Assembly (NCBI GenBank): GCA_022702545.1
Contig: JAHRBC010000001.1
Coordinates: 8,742,001-8,806,000, forward strand
Origin: Phycomyces nitens
Taxonomy: Eukaryota; Mucoromycota; Mucoromycetes; Mucorales; Phycomycetaceae
DNA length: 64,000 nucleotides
Direction of reading: 5' to 3'
This document shows positions 1-10,699 of this stretch, piece by piece (position 1 is the stretch's first letter; each line of letters starts with the position of its first letter). Made by a program: the position numbers and the translations under genes. Under the pieces are notes generated by a model, which saw only the letters and a list, made by a program, of their open reading frames with translations, had not been told where the DNA came from and made no database searches.

Positions 1-34
1 TTATATTTACCTTGTCAATCTATATAGCTCTCAG

Positions 35-271
35 CCTTCAGAGAATGCAAAATTCAAGGAAGAAGAAGAAGTGCTTCGCAAGAGGTTTACAGAACAGGTC
101 AAGGGTGAAGAAGCTCGGTTCCGTGCTTGGGAACAGCAACTGCTTAGTGAGAGAGATCGTTTGCACAAAGAACTCGAGTCTCAGAGCGACAAAATTAAGG
201 ATATCCAAAGCGAGATTGATAATTATTACTATAGCAACCAGCGCGACTCCCCAAGAACAATCAGAAAATAA
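35..271 (+). CDS. Septin, C-terminal exon (partial, probably Cdc12 group)
   Basis: This is the last exon of a septin gene whose GTPase part lies outside the window. The exon opens after a 3' splice site (tctcag, ends at 34) and encodes 78 residues up to TAA at 269-271. The residues form the typical septin C-terminal coiled coil: FKEEEEVLRKRFTEQVKGEE, then a RFRAWEQ block and SERDRLHKELE. Septins are GTP-binding proteins that build filaments at septa and hyphal tips; the coiled coil mediates pairing. The FTEQVK...WEQ wording resembles Cdc12/AspC better than Cdc3, which is present separately at 16.5 kb. The group assignment is an inference because the G domain is missing. Confidence 0.8.
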   Translation, partial: PSENAKFKEEEEVLRKRFTEQVKGEEARFRAWEQQLLSERDRLHKELESQSDKIKDIQSEIDNYYYSNQRDSPRTIRK

Positions 272-479
272 CATTTTGCACTCTGTAATAGTCTCTGGGG
301 GGTTTTTTGTGCCCTCCTTTACCTCCAATAATATAAGTTTCTACGGCCAATCAAGTCCTGATACGATAAAATGCAATAAAGCAATGCATACAAAATACAT
401 ATTTATAAAGTCTTGGTTTTCTTTGTTAAAACACCTATATATCAACCAATGGATCTCAACTGACATTGTACTCTATCCA

Positions 480-813
480 ATGCTCTTTATTCTCTTTACT
501 CTCCTTTTCCTTGTTGCTGGCATCTCTGCCCAGCCCCGTCGTATTCGGCGTCTTGATCCTTGGGATGTTATCAACAAAACCTACCTTGTACCTGTAGTGG
601 CCCCACCAGGAGGATGTAGCGACTTGGTTATGCCATGGTAAGCCCCATTTGCATACTCTAGGCATGTCAGATCCAGAGTCTTGATTTCCACACACACACC
701 CCTTTGTTTTTTTTAGCGACAGTTATTGCCCTGATACTTGCTACTATCCCGATGTACCCTGTCCTTATACATATGCCTCTATATGCCCTCAAATCGCACC
801 CAACACCCTTTAA
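480..813 (+). CDS. Small secreted cysteine-rich protein, hypothetical
   Basis: Two exons (480-637 and 717-813) encode 84 residues. The intron has GTAAGC at its 5' end and a T-rich tract before TTTTAG at its 3' end. Splicing restores the frame (LVMPC DSYCPDTC) up to TAA at 811-813. Residues 1-17 (MLFILFTLLFLVAGISA) form a clear signal peptide followed by QPRRIRR, a possible Kex2-like site. The mature part holds six cysteines, several in CxxxC or PC pairs, and is rich in Tyr and Pro. No family was recognised. A secreted wall-associated or effector-like peptide is possible, but function is unknown. Confidence rests on the signal peptide and on the splice site that brings four of the six cysteines into frame. 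Confidence 0.6.
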
Positions 814-1295
814 TAACATTGGCTGTGGAACATGTATTCATTACCGCATTCGCTCCAATTTTCAATAATAATGAATGTTTAACAATTAAATAAATCCAAA
901 GTTTATTCAATTGCACGTAAATTACATACAGTATGCCTAAAAGTACCAGTGTATGTCTTGGTCTACAGATACTTCTTGGTCCCCTTTTTTTTACTTTCTT
1001 CTTCTTCTTCTTCTTCTTCTTCTAATGTCTTTGTGACTGCAGCCGTCACGTCTATCGCAGGCGAAAGAATAAAAGCGGGAAAAAAAAAGAGAAATTTTTT
1101 GACCAGCTAACCTTTGGACAAAAAAGCTACTCTCAAACGCATTTTTTCTTGCAAGAGAAAGAGAGGGAAAAAAAACCGACCAAGCGAACGCAGGATTCCA
1201 ACTACACCAAAGAAAAACAGTCACTGCTCTTGAACGCCGTTGATTCTTGTTGACTTATATAATTTGCGCGATCGATCAGAACAACCTAATTCCTG
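814..1295. other. Intergenic region with CTT microsatellite
   Basis: No gene is seen here. A (CTT)n tract at about 994-1023 and several A-rich runs lie upstream of the Utp17 gene and probably include its promoter. Start-codon context at 1296 is ttcctgATGCCC. Confidence 0.5.
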
Positions 1296-4200
1296 ATGCC
1301 CAGCCACGAAAAGACCAAATCAAGCCCTGCCAAGTCAAAGGCAGAGGCCAAGACCACTACACCTACGATCAATGCCCAGGCGGATTCCTCCAAATATATT
1401 GCCAAGCACAACCTGGTCATGACAAAGACCGCAGGTGGAAATATTAGCGAGTTTCCCTTTGAGTTTACCAAAGATTCAAAGTGAGTACTCCATATATATA
1501 TATATATACTTTTTATTTTTTGCATTCTGCTTCAATAGGCATCAGAATACATAAAGCGGATCTGTCACAGGGTTCTAATTAATTGACTAGATACTTCTTT
1601 TCATGCGTTGGATCGTGTGTCAAGGTCTACAGCGTGGCTACCGGGGCTGTCGTAAAGGTTCTGTCGCGATCTCCTGCATCTGGAGGTCATAATGGAAAGA
1701 TCACCCGGGTAATTCTCAATCCAAAGAATCCAATGCAACTCTATTCAGCAAGTTTGGATGGCACCATCAAATTGTGGGATTACAATGACGAGATTCTGTT
1801 AAAGGTAAAATAGATTACTTCGACTAGAAAGCGAAACTGAATTATTGGTTAACACAAAGATGGTTGTGGAATTGTGGAGTAGACATATCGCATTGGTGCT
1901 GCTATTGAGCACATGGTTATTTCGGCAGTCCGCCCTGAAGAAGCTTACATTGTAGTCAACAAGGAGACCGTTGCAGGTAAATGAATCTCTATTAACAATT
2001 GTGTGTATAAAACTAATAATAAAAGCGACCTTTGAATCGGTTTATAGGCGAGAAAAAGGAAAAGAATGAAAAGATTGTGTACCGCTATGCACTTGGCAAT
2101 GATCTGCCATTGACATCCCAGGATCGATTGCGGTGGATTACCTCTATGCCTGAATGTCACTGTGTGGATGTATCAAACGACGGACGCTTTGTGGCAATGG
2201 CAGGAAGATACAAATGTGTGGTTTGGAAGGTGACTGAAGGTGAAGAGCGTGTGTCAGAATCTGAATTACGCAGGTACATGGAGGAATTTAGGCTTTTGTA
2301 AACATCAAGTTAACCCTTTGACAGCTATACCTTTAAGGAACTCTTGACAGTATTGGCATTTAGCCCAGACAACACCTGTATTGCAGTTGGTGACCAGAGT
2401 GGTCGCATTACATTACAGTACTGCCTTGCTCCTGGCACAGAGGCCAAGCCTCTGGTGTCTGTATTCCACTGGCATCATTTACCTGTAAAGGCATTGAGAT
2501 TTATGGGGGATGGCACTTATCTGATGTCTGGTGGTGATGAGGCAGTATTGGTTATTTGGCAGTTAGAGACAGACAACAGACAGTTCTTGCCTCGTCTCGG
2601 TGGAAGCATCACATCAATCAACATTTCACCCAACCACAAATACTACTCGGTTGGATTGGCAGACAATTCGATCCGTCTCATCAACTCCATTTCTCAGACT
2701 ATCGAGCAAGTAATCCAGGGTCTTCAATATGCCCAGGTTGAATCCAACCGCTTGCCACTTACCACTGGTCTTATGGTTGAACCACGCAACAACAACATTG
2801 TCCTGAATGGTGTTCCCGGAAGCCTTCAGTTCTACAACACCCAGGGAGACCATCATGTCATGGATCTCGAAGTTGCACCTACAAACCACACTGCACGCAA
2901 GGAAATCACGGATAAAATCGTTACCTCTAATGTAGAGCATGTTGCCTTTTTGCCCCGTGGAGAATGGATGGCAACTGTCGATATGCGCGACGATGGAGAG
3001 ACTTCTGTAGAACTGTACCTCAAGTTCTGGCAATGGAACCCCAACAGTCAGTCGTACGCCCTTCACACCCGTGTGGACTATCCTCATTCACAGGCCATCA
3101 CATCACTCACATTCTCACCTTCCACCCGCCATGGCCCCATGGCTATCACCACTTCTGCAGACAAGACCTTCAAGGTATGGGTTCTTTCAACAGAACGTGA
3201 GGTTGTTTGGACCTGTCGCTCCGTGGGTGTCTACCGTGATAGCCCTGCCACTGCTGCTGCATTCTCTGATGATGGAAGTATTCTGGCTGTTGCATTTGGT
3301 TCAATGCTCACTCTTTGGGATCCCTATGAGAACACCCTTCAGGGCATCCTTGCCCAGCCATCCGATCAGGAATCAATTGTACATGCTGCTTTCTTGGGAG
3401 ACAGCCCTTATGTGGTGACAGCTTCAAAGACACACTTTTATGTGTGGAACATGTTGACCTGTTCTGTCTGGTGGAGTTACCGATGCCCTGTTGACCAGCT
3501 TGCTGTCGATCCTCTGAGCGGACGAATTGCCATTGTTCATTCCTCTGGTACTTCTGGACGAGTACTTGTATTCGAAGCCAAGTCAGGCCTGCCTCTTGTC
3601 ATTCACACTCTTCCCCACCGATGCACAGCTGTCACTTGGGTCCCACAAAACGAATCGTCCGATCGTGAGACCAAGTCTAGCAACCTTGCTGTTCTGGATA
3701 ATAGCCATGACCTTATTATTCTGTCCGTCGTGCCTGTTTCCAAGGCTAATGCTATTTCTACTGCCTCGGCAGAAGAATCATCATCAAAAACCACACTCGA
3801 GACTGATGGCACTGTAGGAATCCTTGACGGCATGTTTGGCGAACGTCGTGATGTGCGCCAGGAGGACAGAGAGCAAGAAGAGCTGAGACTCAAGACAGCA
3901 CTCCATTTGCGAGAAGAGGCCATGAAGCAATCTAAACGGGACCGAAGACACAAGACTGAGGACTCTGCAGATCCTACTGGTCTCAAGGCTCCTAGTCATG
4001 TCCTGCCACACGTTGAGAACATGTTTGAGACTTTTATGGGTAGCTTAATGCGCCTTCGCATCAACAACGATTCAGTACAGGAGGTCGGCATGGATATCGA
4101 CTCTGAGGCTACTCCCGAGCCAATAAAGGCGCCTATCACAGACGTAGACACCACTTTCATTCCCTCTGAAGACTTTACATCATTAACCGCATACTTTTCT

Positions 4201-4361
4201 ACCGTTGTCTCAAATGGTACGTTGATATCAAGAGTGTGTAAAAGAAGAGACTAACGTATTTGTATATAGCACCCATCAAAAATGCTTCAGAGGCAGCCGC
4301 ATCGTCCTCTGAAAATGAAGATACCGACGACGATGAGGATGCATCTCAAATCGACTGGTAG
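1296..4361 (+). CDS. NAN1: Utp17/Nan1 (WDR75) WD40 protein of the small-subunit processome
   Basis: Six exons (1296-1480, 1591-1804, 1883-1976, 2048-2273, 2325-4216, 4270-4361) encode 900 residues, close to yeast Nan1 (896) and larger than human WDR75 (830). Family knowledge: a t-UTP/UtpA subunit that binds nascent pre-rRNA and supports 18S maturation in the nucleolus. Two beta-propellers are suggested by repeated WD-type endings such as DGTIKLWDYND, DEAVLVIWQLE, ADKTFKVWVLS and GSMLTLWDPYEN. The N-terminus is Lys/Ala/Thr-rich. The C-terminus is charged (REEAMKQSKRDRRHK) and ends in an acidic tail (ENEDTDDDEDASQIDW), usual for nucleolar proteins. All introns are GT-AG and 51-110 nt long. The gene converges on the LONRF gene, with 184 bp between stops. 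Confidence 0.88.
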
Positions 4362-4545
4362 ACAACATCAATAACAACAATAACAACATCAACAACAGCA
4401 ACAACAAACGTGATAGATCAAACAAAAAATGAACCTCTTTATATATATAAAAACAAGCAAACAAACAAAAAAAAATATATATGTCTACCTATGCCTTGTT
4501 GTAGATGAATTAAAAGGGAATTGCTGATATGATTGATTTATTATG

Positions 4546-5934
4546 TTACACGGCTTCTGTCGATACTGGCAGACTGGGTGAACGGAATGTCCATTGTTGC
4601 TCAAGTCGGTCAATCCAAGTTAGCACAAGTGCCAACCGACTCTTCAATGGTAGTGTCTTTAATAGTCTCAGCTTATCCTTATTCTGGATTGGCAATACGA
4701 ATGCAACCCACCAGCACAATGCGGCTGATCTAGAGATAGGAGGCATATTGCCATGCAAGATCTGAATGTTTGTAAACCATGTTGGTCCAAACAGTCCTTC
4801 TGTTGATGCCTTGCAGCCTACCACAGGTGGGCTAGCGATGCGATGGATAAAGTCACGAATCGCAAGTGTCATTGAATCTGTCTGGTCATCTGGCAAGTCA
4901 TGGGAACTAAAGGAATCGCCATCCTGAGGCATGATATCTGCTGTCCACAAGGGACGCCCAATTTCAATAACATCACTCGAGGAGTCTTTATCGTATTCAG
5001 AAGATGTGCGTGGACTAGTTTCTGGGCTTGTGATGGCTTCAGACTCAAGATGTTCTTCAGATAGATGGATTTCGGGTAGGATATTAATTGTGGCCAGGGT
5101 GCGGGCACCGTCTTCTTCTTTGGTGTAGGGGCTATGCTCGATAACCTGGAATCGATCAAGACCAACCAGATCGACCAATAAAACACCATCTGGCCGATGC
5201 TCGACCGCCAGTAGTTTTACAAGAGTACCCATTAAGCAAAGTCTGGTGCCATAGTAAACCATCCCGATACAAACGCCATCGTAACGCGACGATTTTAACA
5301 AGGATCTTTGGAAACGAACTATTTTATCGGGCATGACAGGCAGACGGAAACGCTGGTAGGGTAAGATTATTGCCTGAGAGACATACAGGGCCACAGAAGA
5401 ATGCTTGTTGGCATTACCAAGGTCGCAACTGGCTCTTTGTGGGGACTCTTTAAACATCTTTTTCCACAGTTGACTTATTATGCGATTGTTTGGTTGGGTG
5501 GCAAGAGAGGTATAGCGAGGGAGGGGGAGCTGGCATATTGGACAGCGGTTTTTGGTTGCCTTTAAGGACAAGGCGCATAGGCGGCAAAATGTATGGCCAC
5601 AGTGGGTGGTTATTGGGTCTGAAAAAGGGTCATGGCAATAAAAGCACTCTAGGATTGCCCCAAGTCCACCAGAATCTTTTGTCAGCTCTGTTGATGGCTC
5701 TAAAGGAGTGCTGGTGTATGTAATTAGGCGAGAAATGGCCATAACTGTGGTGTCTTGGTAGAGACTTGGACCAAACAAATGGGATGCTTGGGTGCATTCC
5801 TGAACAGGGCAGTGAAATACTTTTAATGGTGTTATATCGACGCAGTCTCGACAAACGGTGTATCCACAAGAGAGCGCTATGGGATCTACGAGGGGCTCCT
5901 TACACACACAGCACAATAGGTATTGACTGACCAT
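4546..5934 (-). CDS. LONRF-type protein: two RING fingers plus LON substrate-binding domain
   Basis: One uninterrupted exon encodes 462 residues. The order is RING 1 (about residues 8-50), RING 2 (about 96-135, CFYCHDPFSDP ... THCGHTFCRLC ... CPIC), then a Lon N-terminal-like domain (about 190-455) with LPYQRFRLPVMPDKIVRFQ and GTLVKLLAVEHRPDGVLLVD. This architecture is that of LONRF E3 ubiquitin ligases of animals and fungi, which are thought to direct misfolded or oxidised proteins to the proteasome. In RING 1 the usual His is Tyr (LSCGYTVCRDC), so RING 2 is the better candidate for E2 binding. The gene is divergent from the DUF218 gene with 319 bp between starts. Substrates are unknown. Confidence 0.85.
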   Translation of the reverse strand: MVSQYLLCCVCKEPLVDPIALSCGYTVCRDCVDITPLKVFHCPVQECTQASHLFGPSLYQDTTVMAISRLITYTSTPLEPSTELTKDSGGLGAILECFYCHDPFSDPITTHCGHTFCRLCALSLKATKNRCPICQLPLPRYTSLATQPNNRIISQLWKKMFKESPQRASCDLGNANKHSSVALYVSQAIILPYQRFRLPVMPDKIVRFQRSLLKSSRYDGVCIGMVYYGTRLCLMGTLVKLLAVEHRPDGVLLVDLVGLDRFQVIEHSPYTKEEDGARTLATINILPEIHLSEEHLESEAITSPETSPRTSSEYDKDSSSDVIEIGRPLWTADIMPQDGDSFSSHDLPDDQTDSMTLAIRDFIHRIASPPVVGCKASTEGLFGPTWFTNIQILHGNMPPISRSAALCWWVAFVLPIQNKDKLRLLKTLPLKSRLALVLTWIDRLEQQWTFRSPSLPVSTEAV

Positions 5935-6253
5935 CAGAGCTCATGTAAAGGATGCAAAAAGAAGCTGGCAGGTAAGGATATGACCATTATCCCGATAGGC
6001 TTATATACAGGAACTGTGCTTAAATACTTGGCAACTCCCTTTGGCCCCTTTTTTTTAAAAAATATCATCTGTCAATACTTTATCCTTCGATCAAGACGAA
6101 TTCCTGATCTGGAAATAAAGCTTATTTTTCTCGATTTGGCATGTTCATTAGAGTCACTTTCCTTCCAAGCCACGGATCCATCCGTCACATCCCAACCATC
6201 CACATTTGCCTAATCTGTTTAAAAGCCAGCCTTCAACCCCCTTTGTCTTGGTC

Positions 6254-7448
6254 ATGCCTCACACACAGAGCAACAGCAAGCGGAAATCCATCTTGCCATT
6301 GCACATTGACACCACCTCATTCACGGCTCCTTCTACCCAAAACAACTATCCATGGCGACGCATCATCTCATCCAAACGCCAGCTCCCCTGGATCATACTA
6401 ATGTCTTTTTTCATCGTCAGTCTTTTCCTCAACTTTGCCCACTATCGTTCCCAGTCCATCCCCAATCTAGTGTTTTCAAACGACCCTCTCCCAGCCCCTC
6501 CTTTGCCTGACCTGAATCATGCAATCATCGTTGCTGGCCATGCGATCTACTCTGGGCCCCCAGACCTCGAGAGTGCTGCCCTGGATGATCACTGGATTCT
6601 TGAATCCTTCCAAAAGAATGGCCAGGTCCCTACATTCATTCAACATATTGACCGTGGATTGGTTGCTGCCGAGGCAGATCCCAAATCACTCTTGATTTTT
6701 ACCGGGTAAGCCCTAGAAAAAGTGCTCCCAATTCAATTCTGACATTTATTTTCAAATCCACCAGTGGCCAGACACGTCCTTTGGCTGGTCCACGCTCAGA
6801 AGCCCAGTCCTACTGGGAGATTGCAGAAATGGTATCGGCAAAGAATATCAACTTTACACAGGAAAATGTGATGGGCAGGGTTGTCACTGAGGAATTTGCG
6901 AGGGATTCACAAGAGAACCTTTTGTTTTCTCTCTGTCGATTCTCGGAAATCACGGGTCAATATCCGTCGCGGGTGACGGTGATTGGATTTGAGTTTAAGC
7001 GGAAGCGGTTCCTAGACATCCATCGTGCGTCTGTGCGATACCCTCTAGAAAGGTAAGGTCAAGAAGGTGTTTATTGCAAGGGCTCAATTGATTTTGTATA
7101 AATTGGCACTACAGATTTGAGTATATTGGCATCGATCCACCCTACAACCCTGGAGGTGTGTCGGAATGGAAGGCAGGAGAAGAACTCAACTCTTATGGAC
7201 CATTCCAAAATGATATATACGGCTGTCGTGATAGTCTCAGACAAAAGAAATTAGACAGAAATCCATTTCGACGAAGGTAAAGCGAAAACTAATGGGATCC
7301 TCTAATGATCAATTGCTTATTTCAATCAATGTTTGCCAGAAATGCCTATCGTTACTCATGTCCTGCTCTGGTTGATCTATTCAATCATTGTCCTGCAAAT
7401 AACAAAATATTCGAAGGCCCTCTTCCATGGGATGGTGGTTTACTATAG
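6254..7448 (+). CDS. DUF218 (YdcF-like) domain membrane protein
   Basis: Four exons (6254-6705, 6765-7052, 7115-7276, 7340-7448) encode 336 residues. The first ATG in frame is 6254; upstream triplets in that frame have no ATG. Residues 1-42 are polar and basic. Residues about 43-65 (WIILMSFFIVSLFLNFAH) form one membrane anchor, suggesting a type II protein. The remainder is a DUF218 domain: HAIIVAGHAIYSG, LLIFTGGQTR, SEAQSYWEIA, and FARDSQENLLFSLCRF followed by VTVIGFEFKRKRF. Fungal homologues are uncharacterised; bacterial YdcF/SanA proteins are linked to envelope functions and YdcF binds S-adenosylmethionine. The assignment to the fold is firm, but the reaction is unknown. All three introns are GT-AG and 57-63 nt long. 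Confidence 0.82.
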
Positions 7449-8540
7449 CGGAACAAATACTTTTTCTCTCTCTCTTACATCTAAACCGTTATATTCCCCC
7501 CTCCCCCTTGTTGGACTTATTTATTAACTAATATTGTATTTTGAATGAAGAACGGAACTAGTTTGTTTGGCATGGTCTTGGTTCAACAATGATATCAATT
7601 TGCGCACATAGATAAATATATACACAAAGTACCCTGGCTAGTCTAGGCCGACTCAGAAGAATGAATATTATTTTGTTGAAACAAATTGCTCTTTTGATTG
7701 TTACAAGACTGTTATGTTTACCAAGACTAAATATATATATAAGCTTATAATGAAAAGCAATATGTACCTTTTTTTTCATTATCATTATTACTGCCAGCAG
7801 CAATTTCTAAAAATATTTTTCATCTATTAATCTTTATGCGGGCTCTATGTGATCGAAAACTCTTGATGAGTATAATGTTTTGATGTGGTTGAAATTAAAC
7901 AGGGTGCGCCCTTGTTTTCTATGAATCTTTCACTTGGCACGATATATTTGATGGTTAGAGATTGGCTCTAATTATCCTTTTTTTTTTTTGGAATATTTTA
8001 TTATAGACAAAGTTTGTATCGATTTACAAGACTTTTTGTTCTTTGTAAACAAACTTATGGCTAGTGGTTAACATTACTGTAATACAATAACAATTCCTCT
8101 GTATTTTGTTTTTGGTCATTATTTGTTTCGATACTTATAAAACTATATTCTGGTACTAGTAAGAGTCAAGAGGAAAAAATATAAATTATTTTTAATCAAC
8201 CGCAAGTTCTATATCATTCTTCTTATTCTTTTTTTAGTATAAAATCTTGATGATATATCAGAGATACTAAAAGGAACACGACTAGTAAAAAAGAACCATG
8301 GTTTAAAATAATTATTTGGAAAAATAAAATAGATTGCCAACTAAAAAAAACATATACATGGTATTTTCCAAGCCTTAATAATTACTATTACTTATTTATA
8401 CAAGTTCATGTAAAAATATATACAAAAAAAAAGCTCTGTATTGATAAAGGGCATCGTCAAATGTACCAAAAACAAGGATCGACATTTGATTGGCCAGCCC
8501 AAAATAGCACTGAAATTTTTGAAAAAAAATAAGCAAGTGA
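7449..8540. other. AT-rich intergenic DNA
   Basis: About 1.1 kb with homopolymer runs and no open frame that resembles a protein. Nothing else was recognised. Confidence 0.5.
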
Positions 8541-8613
8541 TGAGACTACCAGGGGTCGAACCTGGAATCTCCTGATTCGTAGTCAGACGCCTTGTCCATT
8601 GGGCCATAGTCCC
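8541..8613 (-). tRNA. tRNA-Arg(ACG)
   Basis: The complement folds into a 73-nt cloverleaf. The acceptor is GGGACTA/TAGTCTC with one G-U pair, the D stem GCC/GGC, the anticodon arm TCTGA-CTACGAA-TCAGG (anticodon ACG), the T arm CCAGG-TTCGACC-CCTGG, and the discriminator A. No intron. It reads CGU, and after A34-to-inosine editing also CGC and CGA. Confidence 0.93.
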
Positions 8614-9095
8614 ACTTGATGATTTTTACGTCAGCTGACCAACCTTAAAATTTCTAAAAATAGCACAATTCCGGCAAAGTCCGGCTATATTGCGAACCGG
8701 ACTACTATGTGTACCGGTATAGACCGGCCGGACCACCGACGATAACAGTAAAAGATAAGTGATACATAATAAAGTTGCTAAACTGGCATGCCACACTATT
8801 CATTTTCATAGCCTTTATTAGTATCTTTGTTTAATAGCTCTGTAGTTATCAAGTAGGGATTTTAGTAAAAGTTAAAATAGATTATCTCATACTGAAATCC
8901 TTGTTATTCTTAAAGTTATTTTTTCTACTACTTGTTCTTTCTCTACTTTACTTGCACTCGTGCTCAATTAGTTACCATTTACTAAACTCTGAATCTTAAG
9001 ATGATTAATTAATTCAAGACATATATCTGATTGCTACTCTCGAGATTCTTGCCTAAAAATACCATGTCATGACACTTGCCTGAAACCATCAACTG
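8614..9095. other. Intergenic, with a CCGG-dense patch at 8671-8735
   Basis: Directly behind the tRNA, a GC-rich patch holds many CCGG and GTCCGG units, unlike the AT-rich surroundings. The rest is AT-rich with no gene. Confidence 0.4.
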
Positions 9096-9411
9096 TTGGA
9101 TGAATTCCAGTCTCTCTATTTCTTTGGGTCACCATTCTACATTAAAGAGAATCGCCAAAACATACCATTTGGGCAATATATGAGTACTTGGCAAACCCAT
9201 CGTCATGCCATTCTTGACAATTGCACTGGTACTAAAAGCTTCCAGGCCCACTACCGAGTCAACAGGGAGACATTTGACTTCATCGTTTATACACTCCAAC
9301 AAAAAAAAAGTCGTCGCAAACCAGCAAAAGTTAGAAAAAAATGATTACTTTTGTTTTCTTTTGCCATTAAAACCAAAATTGGATCAACAAAGCTCTCATG
9401 TCATCAGTTGA
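9096..9411 (+). pseudogene. Harbinger-type transposase, N-terminal fragment
   Basis: An 82-codon stretch without an ATG start reads through AHYRVNRETFDFIVYTLQQ, which matches the start of PIF/Harbinger transposases (a ...FRMSRETFDYL... helix). It stops at 9342-9344 and continues as AT-rich sequence. The expected continuation of the protein appears again only after 10.7 kb, so this looks like the left half of an element split by the Tc1-like relic. Family recognition is by motif wording only. Confidence 0.5.
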
Positions 9412-9414
9412 AGA

Positions 9415-10468
9415 ATGATTAAAGAAAAAACTATACCTCGTCATGAGTTGTCAGAGTTACTTTGTGGAAGAATTATTTTCCTTTAAAAGGCCAACCATTC
9501 CTCAGGAGAGATCAAAATCATCATGGGCATTTCTCAATCAACGATTAAAAGCTTCATCAAACGTTGGGAAGAAATTGCCACAACATCCCCAAAGCCTAGG
9601 TCAGAAAGGCCTAAAAAACTCAGTACTACATATAATACTGCGCTTTGTTCGAGTGCGAGGCGTCATCCTTTCAATGACTATGGGTATCACCAGCAAGATT
9701 TGGCGCTTGCTAGTGTCATTTTATGTAGAAAGACAGTTATCAACTATCTTAAGGCAAATGTATTTGGTTCTTATGTACCAGGATCCGGACCAAGACTGAC
9801 ACCTGATTAGAAAAAGAATCGACTTTGTTGGGTAAGAGCCAGAGCCAGTTCGACAGTTGAGGACTGGGGAAGGGTTATTTGGTCAGATGAGTCCAGGTTT
9901 ATGGTAAAAGGGCAATGATTCTGACCCATCCGTGATTCGTAAACTTGGAGAACGCTTCCAGTATAGACATATGCTTCAAACTGAGAAGTTTGAGAAAAGT
10001 TCAGTGATGGTGTGGGACTGCTTCTGGGCTGGAGGATCTGTACCTCTAACCGTGCTTGATGACTTTGTCAATCAAGATGTATATGTCAACTGTTTGTCCC
10101 AAGAATTCAACCCTTGTTATCAAAAATTGAATGAGAAACATTATACCATCTTCACATCCCAAGAAGATGGTGTTAGCTGCCATACTGGCTCCTACACAAC
10201 ATGGTGGAAAAATAGATTCCAAATCAAGCGCTTTGACTACTGGTTATCTCAAAGATCTGATTTATATCCAATTGAGGATGCCTTGAAGGCCATAAAAGAC
10301 CGTGTTGCAGAGAAAAAGGCATACATAAATAATGCTAAATGTCTAAAGGCCTGTATTGCCAAGGATTTGGAGCAGATGGATCCTGAATTCGGTGCAAGGA
10401 TTGCTACAAGTATGCCTGATCAAATTAAGGCTGTAGCTGGTGGCTGTAGTGGAAACACCCGCTATTAA
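9415..10468 (+). pseudogene. Tc1/mariner-type transposase pseudogene
   Basis: From an ATG at 9415 the translation reads as a Tc1-like transposase with at least two in-frame stops (near 9495 and 9808) and a frameshift near 9918. Visible parts: N-terminal HTH (MGISQSTIKSFIKRWEE), the GRPR-like hinge (KPRSERPKKL), the first catalytic Asp in VEDWGRVIWSDESRF, a second Asp in QEDGVSCHTGSYTTWWKNRF and a third acidic residue in DLYPIEDA, about 35 residues on. The canonical QDGAPCHT and PDLNPIE motifs are altered, consistent with decay. No clear terminal inverted repeats were found. Confidence 0.8.
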
Positions 10469-10699
10469 ACATTCGGTTTTTATTTTCAAAGTATATGCAC
10501 TGTTTACTGTTGGAATATAAAGCTTCAAGTCATTACAGTGAACAGATAAAAAGATATTTGTTAAAGAAGACAAGATGTACATTTTCGGGGTGCAAAAATA
10601 CTCTAATCTTGCAATGACTTTTCTTCTTCTGAGAGTGTTTGTTGAAGAGCGACCCTGGCTTCCGGGTGTCAATTGAGAGGGATAGCTCCAGCTACCCCA

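Noticed and set aside
12..479. First part of a 209-codon plus-strand frame
   Set aside because: It overlaps the septin C-terminal exon in another frame. Only the part from the ATG at 480 has a signal peptide and joins to a second exon.
2626..3418. Several 100-150 codon frames overlapping the Utp17 gene
   Set aside because: They are shadows of the Utp17 exon in other frames and on the other strand, with no domain wording.
8392..8607. Minus-strand frame beginning MAQWTRRLTTNQ
   Set aside because: This is translation of tRNA-Arg; the RNA folds as a complete cloverleaf.
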